From assembly GCA_021772875.1 (NCBI GenBank), contig JAJFLD010000019.1, positions 1 to 15,930 of the forward strand: DNA of 15,930 nucleotides, read 5' to 3'. Source of the DNA: Ghiorsea sp. Its GTDB lineage: Bacteria; Pseudomonadota; Zetaproteobacteria; Mariprofundales; Mariprofundaceae. The position numbers and the translations under genes are program-made. The notes under the pieces are model-generated. The model saw only the letters and a program-made list of their open reading frames with translations. It was not told the origin of the DNA and made no database searches. Positions 6,567 to 13,965 of this stretch are shown piece by piece; the stretch's first letter is position 1; the number at the start of each line of letters is the position of its first letter.

Positions 6567-6991
6567 TGCATTGGCTCCTCAAACGTTACCCATTTGTCAC
6601 CACGTTTTTCTCTATAAAAACATGATTGACGATCGGTGTGGCAGGCAGGGCCAGTTTGCTCAATAAGCATAAGGATAGTGTCGCCATCGCAATCAAGGTA
6701 GATATCTAATACCCGTTGTACATTGCCACTTGTTTCGCCTTTTTTCCATTGTTGCTGGCGAGAGCGCGAATAATAGTGAGCAAAGCGTGAGTTTAGTGTT
6801 TGAACAACTGCTTCTTTATTCATCCATGCCATCATCAATACGCGGCCTGTATCAACGGATTGGGCAATGGCAGGCACTAATCCTGCATCGTTAAATTTAA
6901 TGTCTTTGAGTAGACTATCCGTGCCCATGGGTGCTTGTGGTTCGACTTTTTCTACAGGTATAATCAAGGCTACATTTTTCTCGTTATCCAT
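6563..6991 (-). CDS. hisI: phosphoribosyl-AMP cyclohydrolase
   Basis: HisI opens the purine ring of phosphoribosyl-AMP, the third step of histidine biosynthesis. The 142-aa protein has every catalytic signature: WMNKEA (56-61), SRSRQQQWKKGETSGNVQ (75-92), the Mg ligands D100, D102 and D104 in DCDGDTIL, and the zinc cysteines C101, C117 and C124, the last two in CHTDRQSCF. About 25 N-terminal residues precede the core, slightly longer than typical, but no better internal start is seen. It begins 5 nt after the hemL stop, with AAGG in the hemL tail as ribosome site, and shares a GTGA with the nucleotidyltransferase gene. It is separate from hisE, and no other his genes are visible in the window. 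Confidence 0.95.
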   Translation of the reverse strand: MDNEKNVALIIPVEKVEPQAPMGTDSLLKDIKFNDAGLVPAIAQSVDTGRVLMMAWMNKEAVVQTLNSRFAHYYSRSRQQQWKKGETSGNVQRVLDIYLDCDGDTILMLIEQTGPACHTDRQSCFYREKRGDKWVTFEEPMQ

Positions 6992-6996
6992 ATTGA

Positions 6997-8304
6997 TTAG
7001 CCTTGGCCTGTGAGTTTGGCCAACACACGTGTTGCTGCGGCAATGGTGTTATCAATGTCTGCATCAGTGTGGGCAGCAGATACAAATGCAGCTTCATATT
7101 GGGATGGGGCGAGATACACACCTTCATCCAACATGGCATTAAAGAATTTACCGAAAAATGCCAAGTCACAATGACCACTTACATCTGAACAGCAGCTAAC
7201 TTTTTCCAAATCGGTGAAAAACACTGTAAACATGGAACCAAAACGATTACCCGTAGCAGCAACACCAGCAGCCTTGCAACCAGCCAATAAACCTTCAAAC
7301 AAACGTTTGGATTTTGCTTCCAAGTCAGCATATAAAGTATCATTTTGTAAGCGTGATAATGTTTCCAAACCAGCGCGCATGGCAAGTGGATTGCCCGACA
7401 ACGTTCCAGCTTGGTAAACTGGGCCATCGGGTGAAATTTTGCGCATGATGTCTTCGCGACCACCATAAGCGCCCACTGGCAAACCACCACCAATGATTTT
7501 GCCCAAACATGTTAAGTCGGGCGTGATGCCAAATAATTTTTGCGCACCACCAGAAGAAACACGGAAACCACACATCACTTCATCAAAAATGAGCAAGGTG
7601 CCTTCTTGGGTACAAATATCGCGCAAGGCTTGCAAGAAGCCAGTAGAGTATAAATCCATCACACCTGTATTGCCAGGGATTGGCTCGACGATGATACAAG
7701 CGATTTCGCCTTTGTTGGCTGCAAACAAACGTTTGACTTCATCCAAATCTTGGAATGGCGCTGTTAAAGTGAGCTTGGCATAATCAGCAGGTACACCCGC
7801 TGAATCAGGCTCACCAAAGGTTGCCGCACCAGAACCAGCTTTGACCAATAAACCATCGGCATGGCCATGGTAACCACCATCAAATTTTAGAATTTTATCA
7901 CGGCCAGTAAAACCACGCGCCAAACGCAAAGCACTCATGGTGGCTTCAGTGCCAGAGCTTACAAACCGCACCACATCAATGCTTGGCACCATATCAATAA
8001 CCATTTGTGCCAAATCAATTTCCAGTTCACATGGCGCACCAAAAGAAACTCCTTTTTGTGCTGTTTCAGTAATGCCAGCAATCACAGCGTCGTGAGCGTG
8101 ACCCAAAATCATTGGACCCCAAGAGCCAACGTAGTCGATATAAGTATTGCCATCGACATCAGTGACATACGCACCTTTGGCGTGATCAAAGAAACGCGGT
8201 GTGCCGCCCACACCTTTAAAGGCGCGCACAGGTGAATTGACACCACCTGGAATGATTTTTTTAGCTGCTTCAAAGTCTTTCAGTGATTGTTCAATATTGC
8301 TCAT
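6997..8304 (-). CDS. hemL: glutamate-1-semialdehyde 2,1-aminomutase
   Basis: HemL converts glutamate-1-semialdehyde to 5-aminolevulinate, the committed precursor of heme and other tetrapyrroles in the C5 pathway. The 435-aa length is typical. Class III aminotransferase features are present: PGGVNSPVRAF (19-29), RFVSSGTEATMSALRLARG (113-131), DGGYHGHAD (142-150), IIVEPIPGN (204-212), IFDEVMCGFR (239-248), the PLP lysine K269 in CLGKIIGGGLPVGAYGG, and QAGTLSGNPLAM. The ATG is preceded by AGGGA. hemL is the first gene of the hemL-hisI-MNT-HEPN'-hisE run; between it and the upstream acnA lies the palindromic repeat, which may separate the transcripts. Confidence 0.97.
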   Translation of the reverse strand: MSNIEQSLKDFEAAKKIIPGGVNSPVRAFKGVGGTPRFFDHAKGAYVTDVDGNTYIDYVGSWGPMILGHAHDAVIAGITETAQKGVSFGAPCELEIDLAQMVIDMVPSIDVVRFVSSGTEATMSALRLARGFTGRDKILKFDGGYHGHADGLLVKAGSGAATFGEPDSAGVPADYAKLTLTAPFQDLDEVKRLFAANKGEIACIIVEPIPGNTGVMDLYSTGFLQALRDICTQEGTLLIFDEVMCGFRVSSGGAQKLFGITPDLTCLGKIIGGGLPVGAYGGREDIMRKISPDGPVYQAGTLSGNPLAMRAGLETLSRLQNDTLYADLEAKSKRLFEGLLAGCKAAGVAATGNRFGSMFTVFFTDLEKVSCCSDVSGHCDLAFFGKFFNAMLDEGVYLAPSQYEAAFVSAAHTDADIDNTIAAATRVLAKLTGQG

Positions 8305-8340
8305 CTTTTCCCTACTTTTCTTTTAGTCATATTTGAAGTT

Positions 8341-8438
8341 AACCACGGAGACACAAAGGCACAGAGAAAATAATCGTCATTCCCGTGCAGGCGGGAATCC
8401 ATTCTTATCTCCCTTTGTATCTTTGTGCCTCTGTGGTT
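8341..8438. repeat. nested palindromic interspersed repeat (REP/MITE-like)
   Basis: The outer arms are AACCACGGAGACACAAAGG at 8341-8359 and, inverted, a CTTTGTGCCTCTGTGGTT segment ending at 8438; they pair with only a few mismatches. Inside is a second perfect hairpin, ATTCCCG-tgcagg-CGGGAAT at 8379-8398. Both halves resemble widespread non-coding repeats in proteobacteria: the CCACxGAGxCACAxAG type, and the CATTCCCGCGxAGGCGGGAATCC type. It lies exactly between the acnA stop and the hemL start, so it could terminate or attenuate acnA transcription or stabilise its 3' end. A plus-strand open frame through it is an artefact of the repeat. No transposase is encoded nearby. Confidence 0.85.
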
Positions 8439-8450
8439 CAATACTATTTT

Positions 8451-11099
8451 TTAACCGTTGTTCATTTGGCGCAAGACATAACGTAAAATGCCGCCATGTT
8501 GATAATATTCAACTTCTTTGGGTGTATCAATGCGCACGATAGCTGTAAATGTTTTGCTTGAGCCATCTTCGGCGGTGGCAACTATGGTTACAGACTTGGC
8601 AGAACCATCACCCAAGCCGTTGATGTTGAAAGACTCTTGACCCGTTAGACCCAAAGATGTTGGTGTTTCGCCATCATTGAATTGCAAAGGAAGAATACCC
8701 ATGCCGACCAAGTTGGAACGGTGAATACGTTCATACGATTCAGCAATCACAGCCCGCACGCCCAACAACATAGGGCCTTTGGCTGCCCAATCGCGCGATG
8801 AACCAGAGCCATATTCTTTACCTGCTAAAATCATAGCAGGCACGCTTGCTTCTTTGTACTTCATGGCTGCATCATAAATGCTCATTGGCGCTTGGCTTGG
8901 TTGGTGAATGGTTTCACCGCCTTCGGTGCCCGGTGCCAATTGGTTGCGCAAACGGATGTTGGCAAAGGTGCCACGCATCATGATTTCATGGTTGCCACGG
9001 CGTGAGCCGTAAGAGTTGAAGTCTTTCAACTCTACGCCATGTTCCAACAGGTATTTGCCAGCAGGGGAGTTGGCTTTGATGGCACCTGCAGGTGAGATAT
9101 GATCTGTGGTCACAGAATCACCCAAAATGGCCAAAATGCGTGCACCTTGGATATCTGCCACGGCATCCACGGTTTGGGTCATGCCTGTGAAATAAGGTGG
9201 GTTTTGGATGTACGTTGAATTGTCATCCCAATCAAAACGCGCGCCAGCTGGAGCGGCCAATGCTTGCCAATTTTTATCACCTTTAAATACATCTTTATAA
9301 GAAGATTCGAATTGTTCTTTGGTGACACATGATCCAACCACTGCCGCCAATTCTGCTTGTGTAGGCCAGATGTCTTTGAGGAATACATCATTGCCATTTT
9401 TGTCTTGGGCTAAGGGTTCATTAAACACGTCGATGTTCATGGTGCCTGCAATGGCATAAGCCACGACAAGTGGTGGAGATGCGAGGTAGTTCATGCGCAC
9501 TTCGGCGTGTACTCGCCCTTCAAAGTTGCGATTGCCCGATAACACCGATGTCACCGACAACTCACCATCAACAATGGCTTTCGACACTTCTACAGGCAAG
9601 GGGCCAGAGTTGCCAATGCAAGTGGTGCAACCATAACCGACCACGTGGAAACCAAGTGATTTAAGTGGTTCCATCAATTCGGCTTTTTCTAAATATTCAG
9701 TGACCACCAAAGAGCCAGGGCCGAGCGATGTTTTCACCCAAGGTGCAGCAGTTAAACCCAAAGCAGCAGCCTTTTTGGCCACAAGTCCAGCACCAAGCAT
9801 TACTGTTGGGTTAGAAGTGTTGGTACAAGAAGTGATAGCAGCAATCACCACTGCACCATCTTGGATAATCACTTCTTTGCCCTTGATTGTAGTAGACACA
9901 GCTTTTGAATGTAAACCAGCTTCTGCTTTGATGGTGGCGACATCACGAACAAATGCAGCCTTTGATTCACTTAATGAAATACGATCTTGTGGGCGTTTAG
10001 GGCCAGAGATGGATGGTACTACAGTGCTCATATCCAAGCTGATGTTTTCATCATATACCGCATCGTTATTTTCGCCTTCGCGGAACATGCCTTGGGCTTG
10101 ATAATAAGCTTTCACCAATGGTACTTGATCGCCACGGCCAGTAAGTTTGAGGTAGTTTAATGTTTCCTCATCAATAGGGAAAATGCCACATGTTGCGCCA
10201 TATTCAGGCGCCATATTGGCAATGGTTGCGCGATCTGCCAAAGGCAAGGTATCCAAACCCGAACCATGAAATTCAACAAATTTACCAACCACGCCATGTT
10301 TGCGCAGAATTTCAACAATGGTTAAGACCAAATCAGTGGCCAATGCCCCTTCAGGCAATTGCCCTGTAAGCTCAAATCCAACCACTTTAGGCACCAACAT
10401 CGATACAGGCTGACCAAGCATAGCCGCTTCAGCTTCAATGCCACCCACGCCCCAACCAAGAACACCAAGACCATTAATCATGGTGGTGTGAGAGTCTGTG
10501 CCAATCAAAGTATCGGGATATGCTTCATTTTCAGCGTTTACAAATACAGTACGGGCTAAGTTTTCCAGATTAACTTGATGCACAATGCCAGTGCCAGGAG
10601 GCACTACTTTGAATGTTTCAAAAGCATTTTGTCCCCATTTGAGGAATTTATAACGCTCTTCATTGCGCACAAACTCAATGGCTGTGTTTTGGGCTGCTGA
10701 TTCGTTGGTTGCAAAGTGATCCACCTGCACAGAGTGATCAATCACCAACTCCGCAGGGGCAAGCGGATTAATTTTAGCAGGGTCACCACCCAAATCCGCC
10801 ATGGCATCACGCATCGCAGCCAAGTCTACAACAGCAGGTACACCAGTGAAATCTTGCATCAACACACGGGCTGGCATGTAGGCGATTTCTTTTGGTTCAT
10901 CAGAAGGTTTGCGGTTGATAAGCGCTAGAATGTCTTCACGTGTAACATTAATGCCATCTTCACGGCGAAGTAAATTTTCAAGCAATATTTTAAGCGAATA
11001 GGGCAGGTGAGAAGTATCGCCTACGGCATCCAATTGATAATAAGTATAAACCTTATCGCCGATCTTAAGTGTGGTACGCGCATCAAAACTATGACTCAC
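8451..11099 (-). CDS. acnA: aconitate hydratase (AcnA/IRP1 type)
   Basis: Aconitase isomerises citrate to isocitrate in the TCA cycle, using a [4Fe-4S] cluster. The 882-aa protein has AcnA-type architecture. The cluster ligands are C425 (ITSCTNTSNP) and C491/C494 (GYGCTTCIGNSGP). LIGTDSHTTMINGLGVLGWGVGG (198-220) and the C-terminal swivel domain with GDSVTTDHISPAGAI and GKEYGSGSSRDWAAKGP are also present. The start is GTG at 11099: an AGGAG ends 6 nt upstream, and the nearby ATG at the same place runs straight into a TGA. It is preceded by a 231-nt structured spacer and followed by the nested repeat, so it is probably monocistronic. Proximity to a Fur-controlled locus is suggestive, but no Fur box is seen in front of this gene. 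Confidence 0.97.
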   Translation of the reverse strand: MSHSFDARTTLKIGDKVYTYYQLDAVGDTSHLPYSLKILLENLLRREDGINVTREDILALINRKPSDEPKEIAYMPARVLMQDFTGVPAVVDLAAMRDAMADLGGDPAKINPLAPAELVIDHSVQVDHFATNESAAQNTAIEFVRNEERYKFLKWGQNAFETFKVVPPGTGIVHQVNLENLARTVFVNAENEAYPDTLIGTDSHTTMINGLGVLGWGVGGIEAEAAMLGQPVSMLVPKVVGFELTGQLPEGALATDLVLTIVEILRKHGVVGKFVEFHGSGLDTLPLADRATIANMAPEYGATCGIFPIDEETLNYLKLTGRGDQVPLVKAYYQAQGMFREGENNDAVYDENISLDMSTVVPSISGPKRPQDRISLSESKAAFVRDVATIKAEAGLHSKAVSTTIKGKEVIIQDGAVVIAAITSCTNTSNPTVMLGAGLVAKKAAALGLTAAPWVKTSLGPGSLVVTEYLEKAELMEPLKSLGFHVVGYGCTTCIGNSGPLPVEVSKAIVDGELSVTSVLSGNRNFEGRVHAEVRMNYLASPPLVVAYAIAGTMNIDVFNEPLAQDKNGNDVFLKDIWPTQAELAAVVGSCVTKEQFESSYKDVFKGDKNWQALAAPAGARFDWDDNSTYIQNPPYFTGMTQTVDAVADIQGARILAILGDSVTTDHISPAGAIKANSPAGKYLLEHGVELKDFNSYGSRRGNHEIMMRGTFANIRLRNQLAPGTEGGETIHQPSQAPMSIYDAAMKYKEASVPAMILAGKEYGSGSSRDWAAKGPMLLGVRAVIAESYERIHRSNLVGMGILPLQFNDGETPTSLGLTGQESFNINGLGDGSAKSVTIVATAEDGSSKTFTAIVRIDTPKEVEYYQHGGILRYVLRQMNNG

Positions 11100-11184
11100 A
11101 TGTTTCTCCTACAAAGTAGTATTTAATAAAATTCAAAAATGATAGGGCGACAGCATAACAAAAGGCTGGTTTTATGCCATGATT

Positions 11185-11274
11185 TTAGGTGCTCGTCGCA
11201 TCTAAGAAAGGAAGTGAATATATGCTTTTTGCATCACTTGATGATGCATATAGCGCATGTTGCGCTTATTTTTT
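11185..11274 (+). ncRNA. candidate structured RNA: three hairpins ending in a T-tract
   Basis: The 231-nt spacer between the ABC1 kinase gene and acnA holds three close hairpins. The first is TTAGGTGC/GCATCTAA at 11185-11205 with a TCGTC loop; its single non-Watson-Crick position reads G-U on the plus strand but C-A on the minus strand. The second is a perfect TGCATCA/TGATGCA at 11230-11248. The third is a perfect AGCGCA/TGCGCT at 11252-11266, followed directly by TATTTTTT, as in a short intrinsic terminator on the plus strand. This orientation bias suggests a plus-strand RNA antisense-adjacent to acnA. No promoter was identified, so this is a low-confidence candidate. Confidence 0.25.
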
Positions 11275-11330
11275 GATAACAAAACTTGCTATGAAGTATT
11301 GTTGGAAGCACAACCAAAAGAGCTGGATTT

Positions 11331-12638
11331 TTAATATGTCCAGTTGTTTTGCAGGCGAACAGTTGCACCCATTTCCTCGAATATTTTGTAGAGCCCATAA
11401 AGGGTGCGGTCGGTAAATACAAAGTCAGGGTGCATGATGATGTAGCCATTTTTGTTATTACGTTCCGTCCGAAGCTTATCCATGGCCTTAAACCCTTGTC
11501 TGGCATAACCAGTATGCGCAGCAAAATCAAAGGTTTCACTTTTAAATGGTAGTGATACCCAGTCATTGAAGGGTTTTAATACTTCTTGAAAGTATTCGGT
11601 GGAAATATTGTTGCCAGAACTATTTTTAAGCATGTTTAATTCATCATAAATTGCAATAACTGCTTCAGGTTTTTGGTGCACAATGGCTTTGTAAAGTTTA
11701 GATAAATTGCGGCAAAAGAGTGGCTCTAGTTGTTTGATACAACCAAAATCAATCAACCCTAATTTGTCTTTATCACAAAAGAGATAATTACCAGGGTTGG
11801 GGTCGGCATGAAAACAATTGAGCTCAAAAACTGAATGTATGTATAAATCGTAAATCGTCTGTGCATAATGATTTCTTTGTTGTTGTGAGGGGTTATGCTT
11901 TAACCAAGCTTTCAGGTGTTCTCCTTGGAGCAATTGCATGCAAAGCAAATTTTCACTTGTCCACTGATTGTACACCTTTGGCACAATGATGTTTTTAAGG
12001 GCGATATGATTCGCAAACCAAGTAATGTTTTTAGCTTCTTGTTCATAGTTTACTTCTTCTAATAGGCGCAGCTCTATTTCTTTAAGAAGGGGTATAATCA
12101 TATCACTATCTTTAAGGGGTTTGATAAGTGCTTTTACCATTTGAATATCACTTTGAATCGTTTTTGCGATACCAGGATACTGTACTTTAATAGCGAGTTC
12201 ATCACCATTGCTTAATTGGGCTTTATGAACTTGACCTAAGCTAGCTGCAGCAAAAGCTTGGCTTTCAAATGCAGAAAAAATATTTTCAGGCGCATCGCCC
12301 AATGCTTGCATCATAACTTTTCTAATGAGGGCACGATTAAGAGGTGGTACTTGATGATAGGACTTTGCAAGTTCTTCTTGATAAGACAAAGGCAAGAAGT
12401 CTGATTCCATGCTCAATATTTGAGCCACTTTTAAGGCTGTGCCTCGCAAATAGCTCATCATTTTAAAAATAGAATTTGCATTTTTAGTGTTGATATTATC
12501 TAAGTTGGCCTTGGTTTGTTGCGCTGAAAGAAAAGGTCGTTTAGAGAAATGTGCCAGATGATTTAAACCAACTTTGGCAGCGGTGAAACTAAAATGACTT
12601 GCGCGCTTAAATTTTCCAATGGGTAGTTTATCAGACAT
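11331..12638 (-). CDS. ABC1/UbiB (AarF/ADCK) family atypical kinase
   Basis: A 435-aa protein of the UbiB/ADCK protein-kinase-like family, often linked to ubiquinone biosynthesis or lipid-related processes. Visible elements are RGTALKVAQILSMESDFLP (65-83), AFAAASLGQVHKAQL (128-142) with the alanine-rich nucleotide loop, the catalytic-type lysine K151 in AIKVQYPG, LEEVNYEQEA, HADPNPGN (277-284) and the metal-binding D297 in LIDFG. The KxGQ motif of canonical members reads KVAQ here, and the usual HADxHPGN has N in place of the second His. The open frame extends to a TTG at 12683, but the ATG at 12638 overlaps the tetR stop by 8 nt and gives a normal domain start. It is probably controlled by the TetR gene upstream. 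No C-terminal membrane helices of true UbiB are obvious. Confidence 0.88.
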   Translation of the reverse strand: MSDKLPIGKFKRASHFSFTAAKVGLNHLAHFSKRPFLSAQQTKANLDNINTKNANSIFKMMSYLRGTALKVAQILSMESDFLPLSYQEELAKSYHQVPPLNRALIRKVMMQALGDAPENIFSAFESQAFAAASLGQVHKAQLSNGDELAIKVQYPGIAKTIQSDIQMVKALIKPLKDSDMIIPLLKEIELRLLEEVNYEQEAKNITWFANHIALKNIIVPKVYNQWTSENLLCMQLLQGEHLKAWLKHNPSQQQRNHYAQTIYDLYIHSVFELNCFHADPNPGNYLFCDKDKLGLIDFGCIKQLEPLFCRNLSKLYKAIVHQKPEAVIAIYDELNMLKNSSGNNISTEYFQEVLKPFNDWVSLPFKSETFDFAAHTGYARQGFKAMDKLRTERNNKNGYIIMHPDFVFTDRTLYGLYKIFEEMGATVRLQNNWTY

Positions 12639-13374
12639 CTTTTTTATCCATGAAATTACGTTTGGTTTTGATATCTTTAACAACGGTTGTTAAGGGATCC
12701 AATAGTTTAAAGAAGCTATTCATATGCTGTCTAAATAAGAATGAGATAATGTCTATGCCTTTTGCAACAACTCCACTTTGCAAGAGCGAAACAGAAAAAT
12801 CTAAACTTTTATCAAGCAGTTGCGTGGTTTGCGTAAAATGATCAGATTCATCTTTTAGCCAATAATAAAGCATGCCCAAATAGAGGTCTGTAAATAATTC
12901 AGGAATCATGCCTTGATAGGGTTGTTCAGGAATTTCTCCTGCTTCTATAGCGGCAGACAACATGTCTTCGATGCACGAGGTAAATAAAGCTCGGCCATCG
13001 GCCATTTCACTTTTACTTGCCACAGGTGTTTGCATAACGCGTTCAAAAGCTATGGCAACAAACTCTCTGTCAGGGAGAAACAATTCAAATTTGCTTTCTA
13101 TTAATGTGTGAAGTTGTTCTTGTAAGCTGTAAGTATGAAAGTCAGGAATGTTTTTTAGAGTTTCGATGGCTTTGTGCTGTTGTTGTTCAAAATAGGCAGC
13201 AATAATTTTTTCTTTTGTAGGGAAATAATTATAAATCGTGGCATCAGAGACACCACCTCGGCGCGCAATTGCACGCATTGTTGCTGACTTAAAACCTTTT
13301 TCGATAATCTCATCTACTGCCGCAGCAATAAGTTTGGCCTTAATTTTCAAGCGTTCGTTAGCACTTATTTTCAT
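12631..13374 (-). CDS. TetR family transcriptional regulator
   Basis: A 247-aa regulator with an N-terminal TetR DNA-binding domain at about residues 8-55: a helix-turn-helix centred on MRAIARRGGVSDATIYNYFPTKE (33-55), whose IYNYFPTKE is the family hallmark. The C-terminal region (about 60-240) is helical, as in ligand-binding TetR domains, and does not show which ligand it senses. The protein is longer than the usual 190-220 aa; the extra C-terminal tail (LDPLTTVVKDIKTKRN) runs into the start of the kinase gene. AAGGGG lies about 7 nt before the ATG. The overlap with the ABC1 kinase gene makes a two-gene operon likely, and TetR proteins commonly repress their own operon. Confidence 0.93.
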   Translation of the reverse strand: MKISANERLKIKAKLIAAAVDEIIEKGFKSATMRAIARRGGVSDATIYNYFPTKEKIIAAYFEQQQHKAIETLKNIPDFHTYSLQEQLHTLIESKFELFLPDREFVAIAFERVMQTPVASKSEMADGRALFTSCIEDMLSAAIEAGEIPEQPYQGMIPELFTDLYLGMLYYWLKDESDHFTQTTQLLDKSLDFSVSLLQSGVVAKGIDIISFLFRQHMNSFFKLLDPLTTVVKDIKTKRNFMDKKDV

Positions 13375-13398
13375 GGAAAACCCCTTTAATATAAAATT

Positions 13399-13427
13399 AC
13401 ATTAATTAATTATGCCTATAATGTCAA
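13399..13427 (-). promoter_or_regulatory. candidate tetR promoter with palindromic spacer
   Basis: Reading on the minus strand there is a perfect TTGACA at 13427-13422, a 17-nt spacer, then a weak -10-like TAATGT at 13404-13399, about 25 nt upstream of the tetR ATG. A perfect 10-bp palindrome, ATTAATTAAT (13401-13410), overlaps the -10 end and could be an operator for the encoded TetR. The AT-richness of the spacer makes chance palindromes easy, so this is a tentative call. Confidence 0.35.
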
Positions 13428-13549
13428 TTAAATGAGTGTAAATATATTTAAATGGTTTGAGACAAATCCTAATAAAATAGTTCTGTCATATTCTGTTAAG
13501 CAATAAAGTTGTTTATGAATAATGCTTATGAAAAAAGTGCTTGCATTGT

Positions 13550-13571
13550 GATAATGATAATGATTATCATT
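13550..13571 (+). promoter_or_regulatory. Fur box upstream of fur
   Basis: GATAATGATAATGATTATC at 13550-13568 matches the classical 19-bp Fur consensus at 18 of 19 positions. Within it lies the perfect 7-1-7 palindrome TGATAAT-G-ATTATCA (13555-13569), extended to a 19-bp perfect palindrome at 13553-13571. It ends only 7 nt before the fur ATG, so bound Fur would cover the ribosome-site region and probably the transcription start. This predicts autoregulation of the fur operon by iron. Confidence 0.92.
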
Positions 13572-13578
13572 CTGACTT

Positions 13579-13965
13579 ATGCAGAAGCTTACCGCGCAAC
13601 GTCAAGCCATTTTAGATGTCATTAATCGCTCAGATAAACACTGGGATGCCGATGAGGTGGCGTATGCATTAAAAGAAAATGATACACCTATCGGCATTGC
13701 AACGGTGTACCGCGGGCTGGCGGCGTTGGCAGAGCAGGGATTGATTGAGTCTATTCAGTTGGCGGATAAAAAACGCTATGAGCGGGCAGATAAAAAACAT
13801 CACGACCATTTGATTTGTACGGATTGTGGTGATATCGAAGAGTTTTGTAAGCCTGAAATTGAAAAGCTTCAGGATTTGGTGGCAAGTGAACATGATTTTA
13901 CGATTCAAGGACATCAGCTATTGCTGTTTGGTATTTGTATACGTTGCAAAGGAAAAGGAATTTAA
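13579..13965 (+). CDS. fur: Fur family ferric uptake regulator
   Basis: A 128-aa Fur-family metalloregulator. The winged-helix domain (about 1-75) contains the recognition helix region IGIATVYRGLAALAEQGLI (38-56). The dimerisation domain carries HHDHLICTDCGDIEEF (74-89), with its His ligands and C80/C83, and a second CxxC pair, C120/C123, near the C-terminus. It is shorter than the ~148-aa E. coli Fur, mostly at the N-terminus, so Zur/PerR relatives must be considered. The near-consensus Fur box directly upstream and the iron permease gene immediately downstream argue for iron sensing. The ATG has no clear Shine-Dalgarno; an in-frame TGA just upstream rules out a longer start. fur is followed with zero spacing by the FTR1 gene (TAAATG). 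Confidence 0.9.
   Translation: MQKLTAQRQAILDVINRSDKHWDADEVAYALKENDTPIGIATVYRGLAALAEQGLIESIQLADKKRYERADKKHHDHLICTDCGDIEEFCKPEIEKLQDLVASEHDFTIQGHQLLLFGICIRCKGKGI

Noticed and set aside
8333..8542. Plus-strand ORF across the repeat between hemL and acnA
   Set aside because: Its translation (TTETQRHREN, SRAGGNP) is the well-known artefact of translating this repeat type, and it runs antisense into acnA.
11222..11416. Plus-strand ORF starting MLFASLDDAYSACCAYF with an AAGGAAG ribosome site
   Set aside because: The ribosome site is good, but the frame overlaps the 3' end of the ABC1 kinase gene by about 86 nt on the opposite strand, its composition follows the antisense of that gene, and its start lies in the hairpin region. 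No domain is recognisable.
12639..12683. TTG-initiated 15-residue extension of the ABC1 kinase
   Set aside because: It lies wholly inside tetR, and the ATG at 12638 with its stop/start overlap is the natural start.
13411..13440. Plus-strand TATAAT as a promoter for fur
   Set aside because: No -35 element is found at 16-18 nt spacing, and the site is more than 150 nt upstream of fur; the minus-strand TTGACA in the same place fits tetR better.
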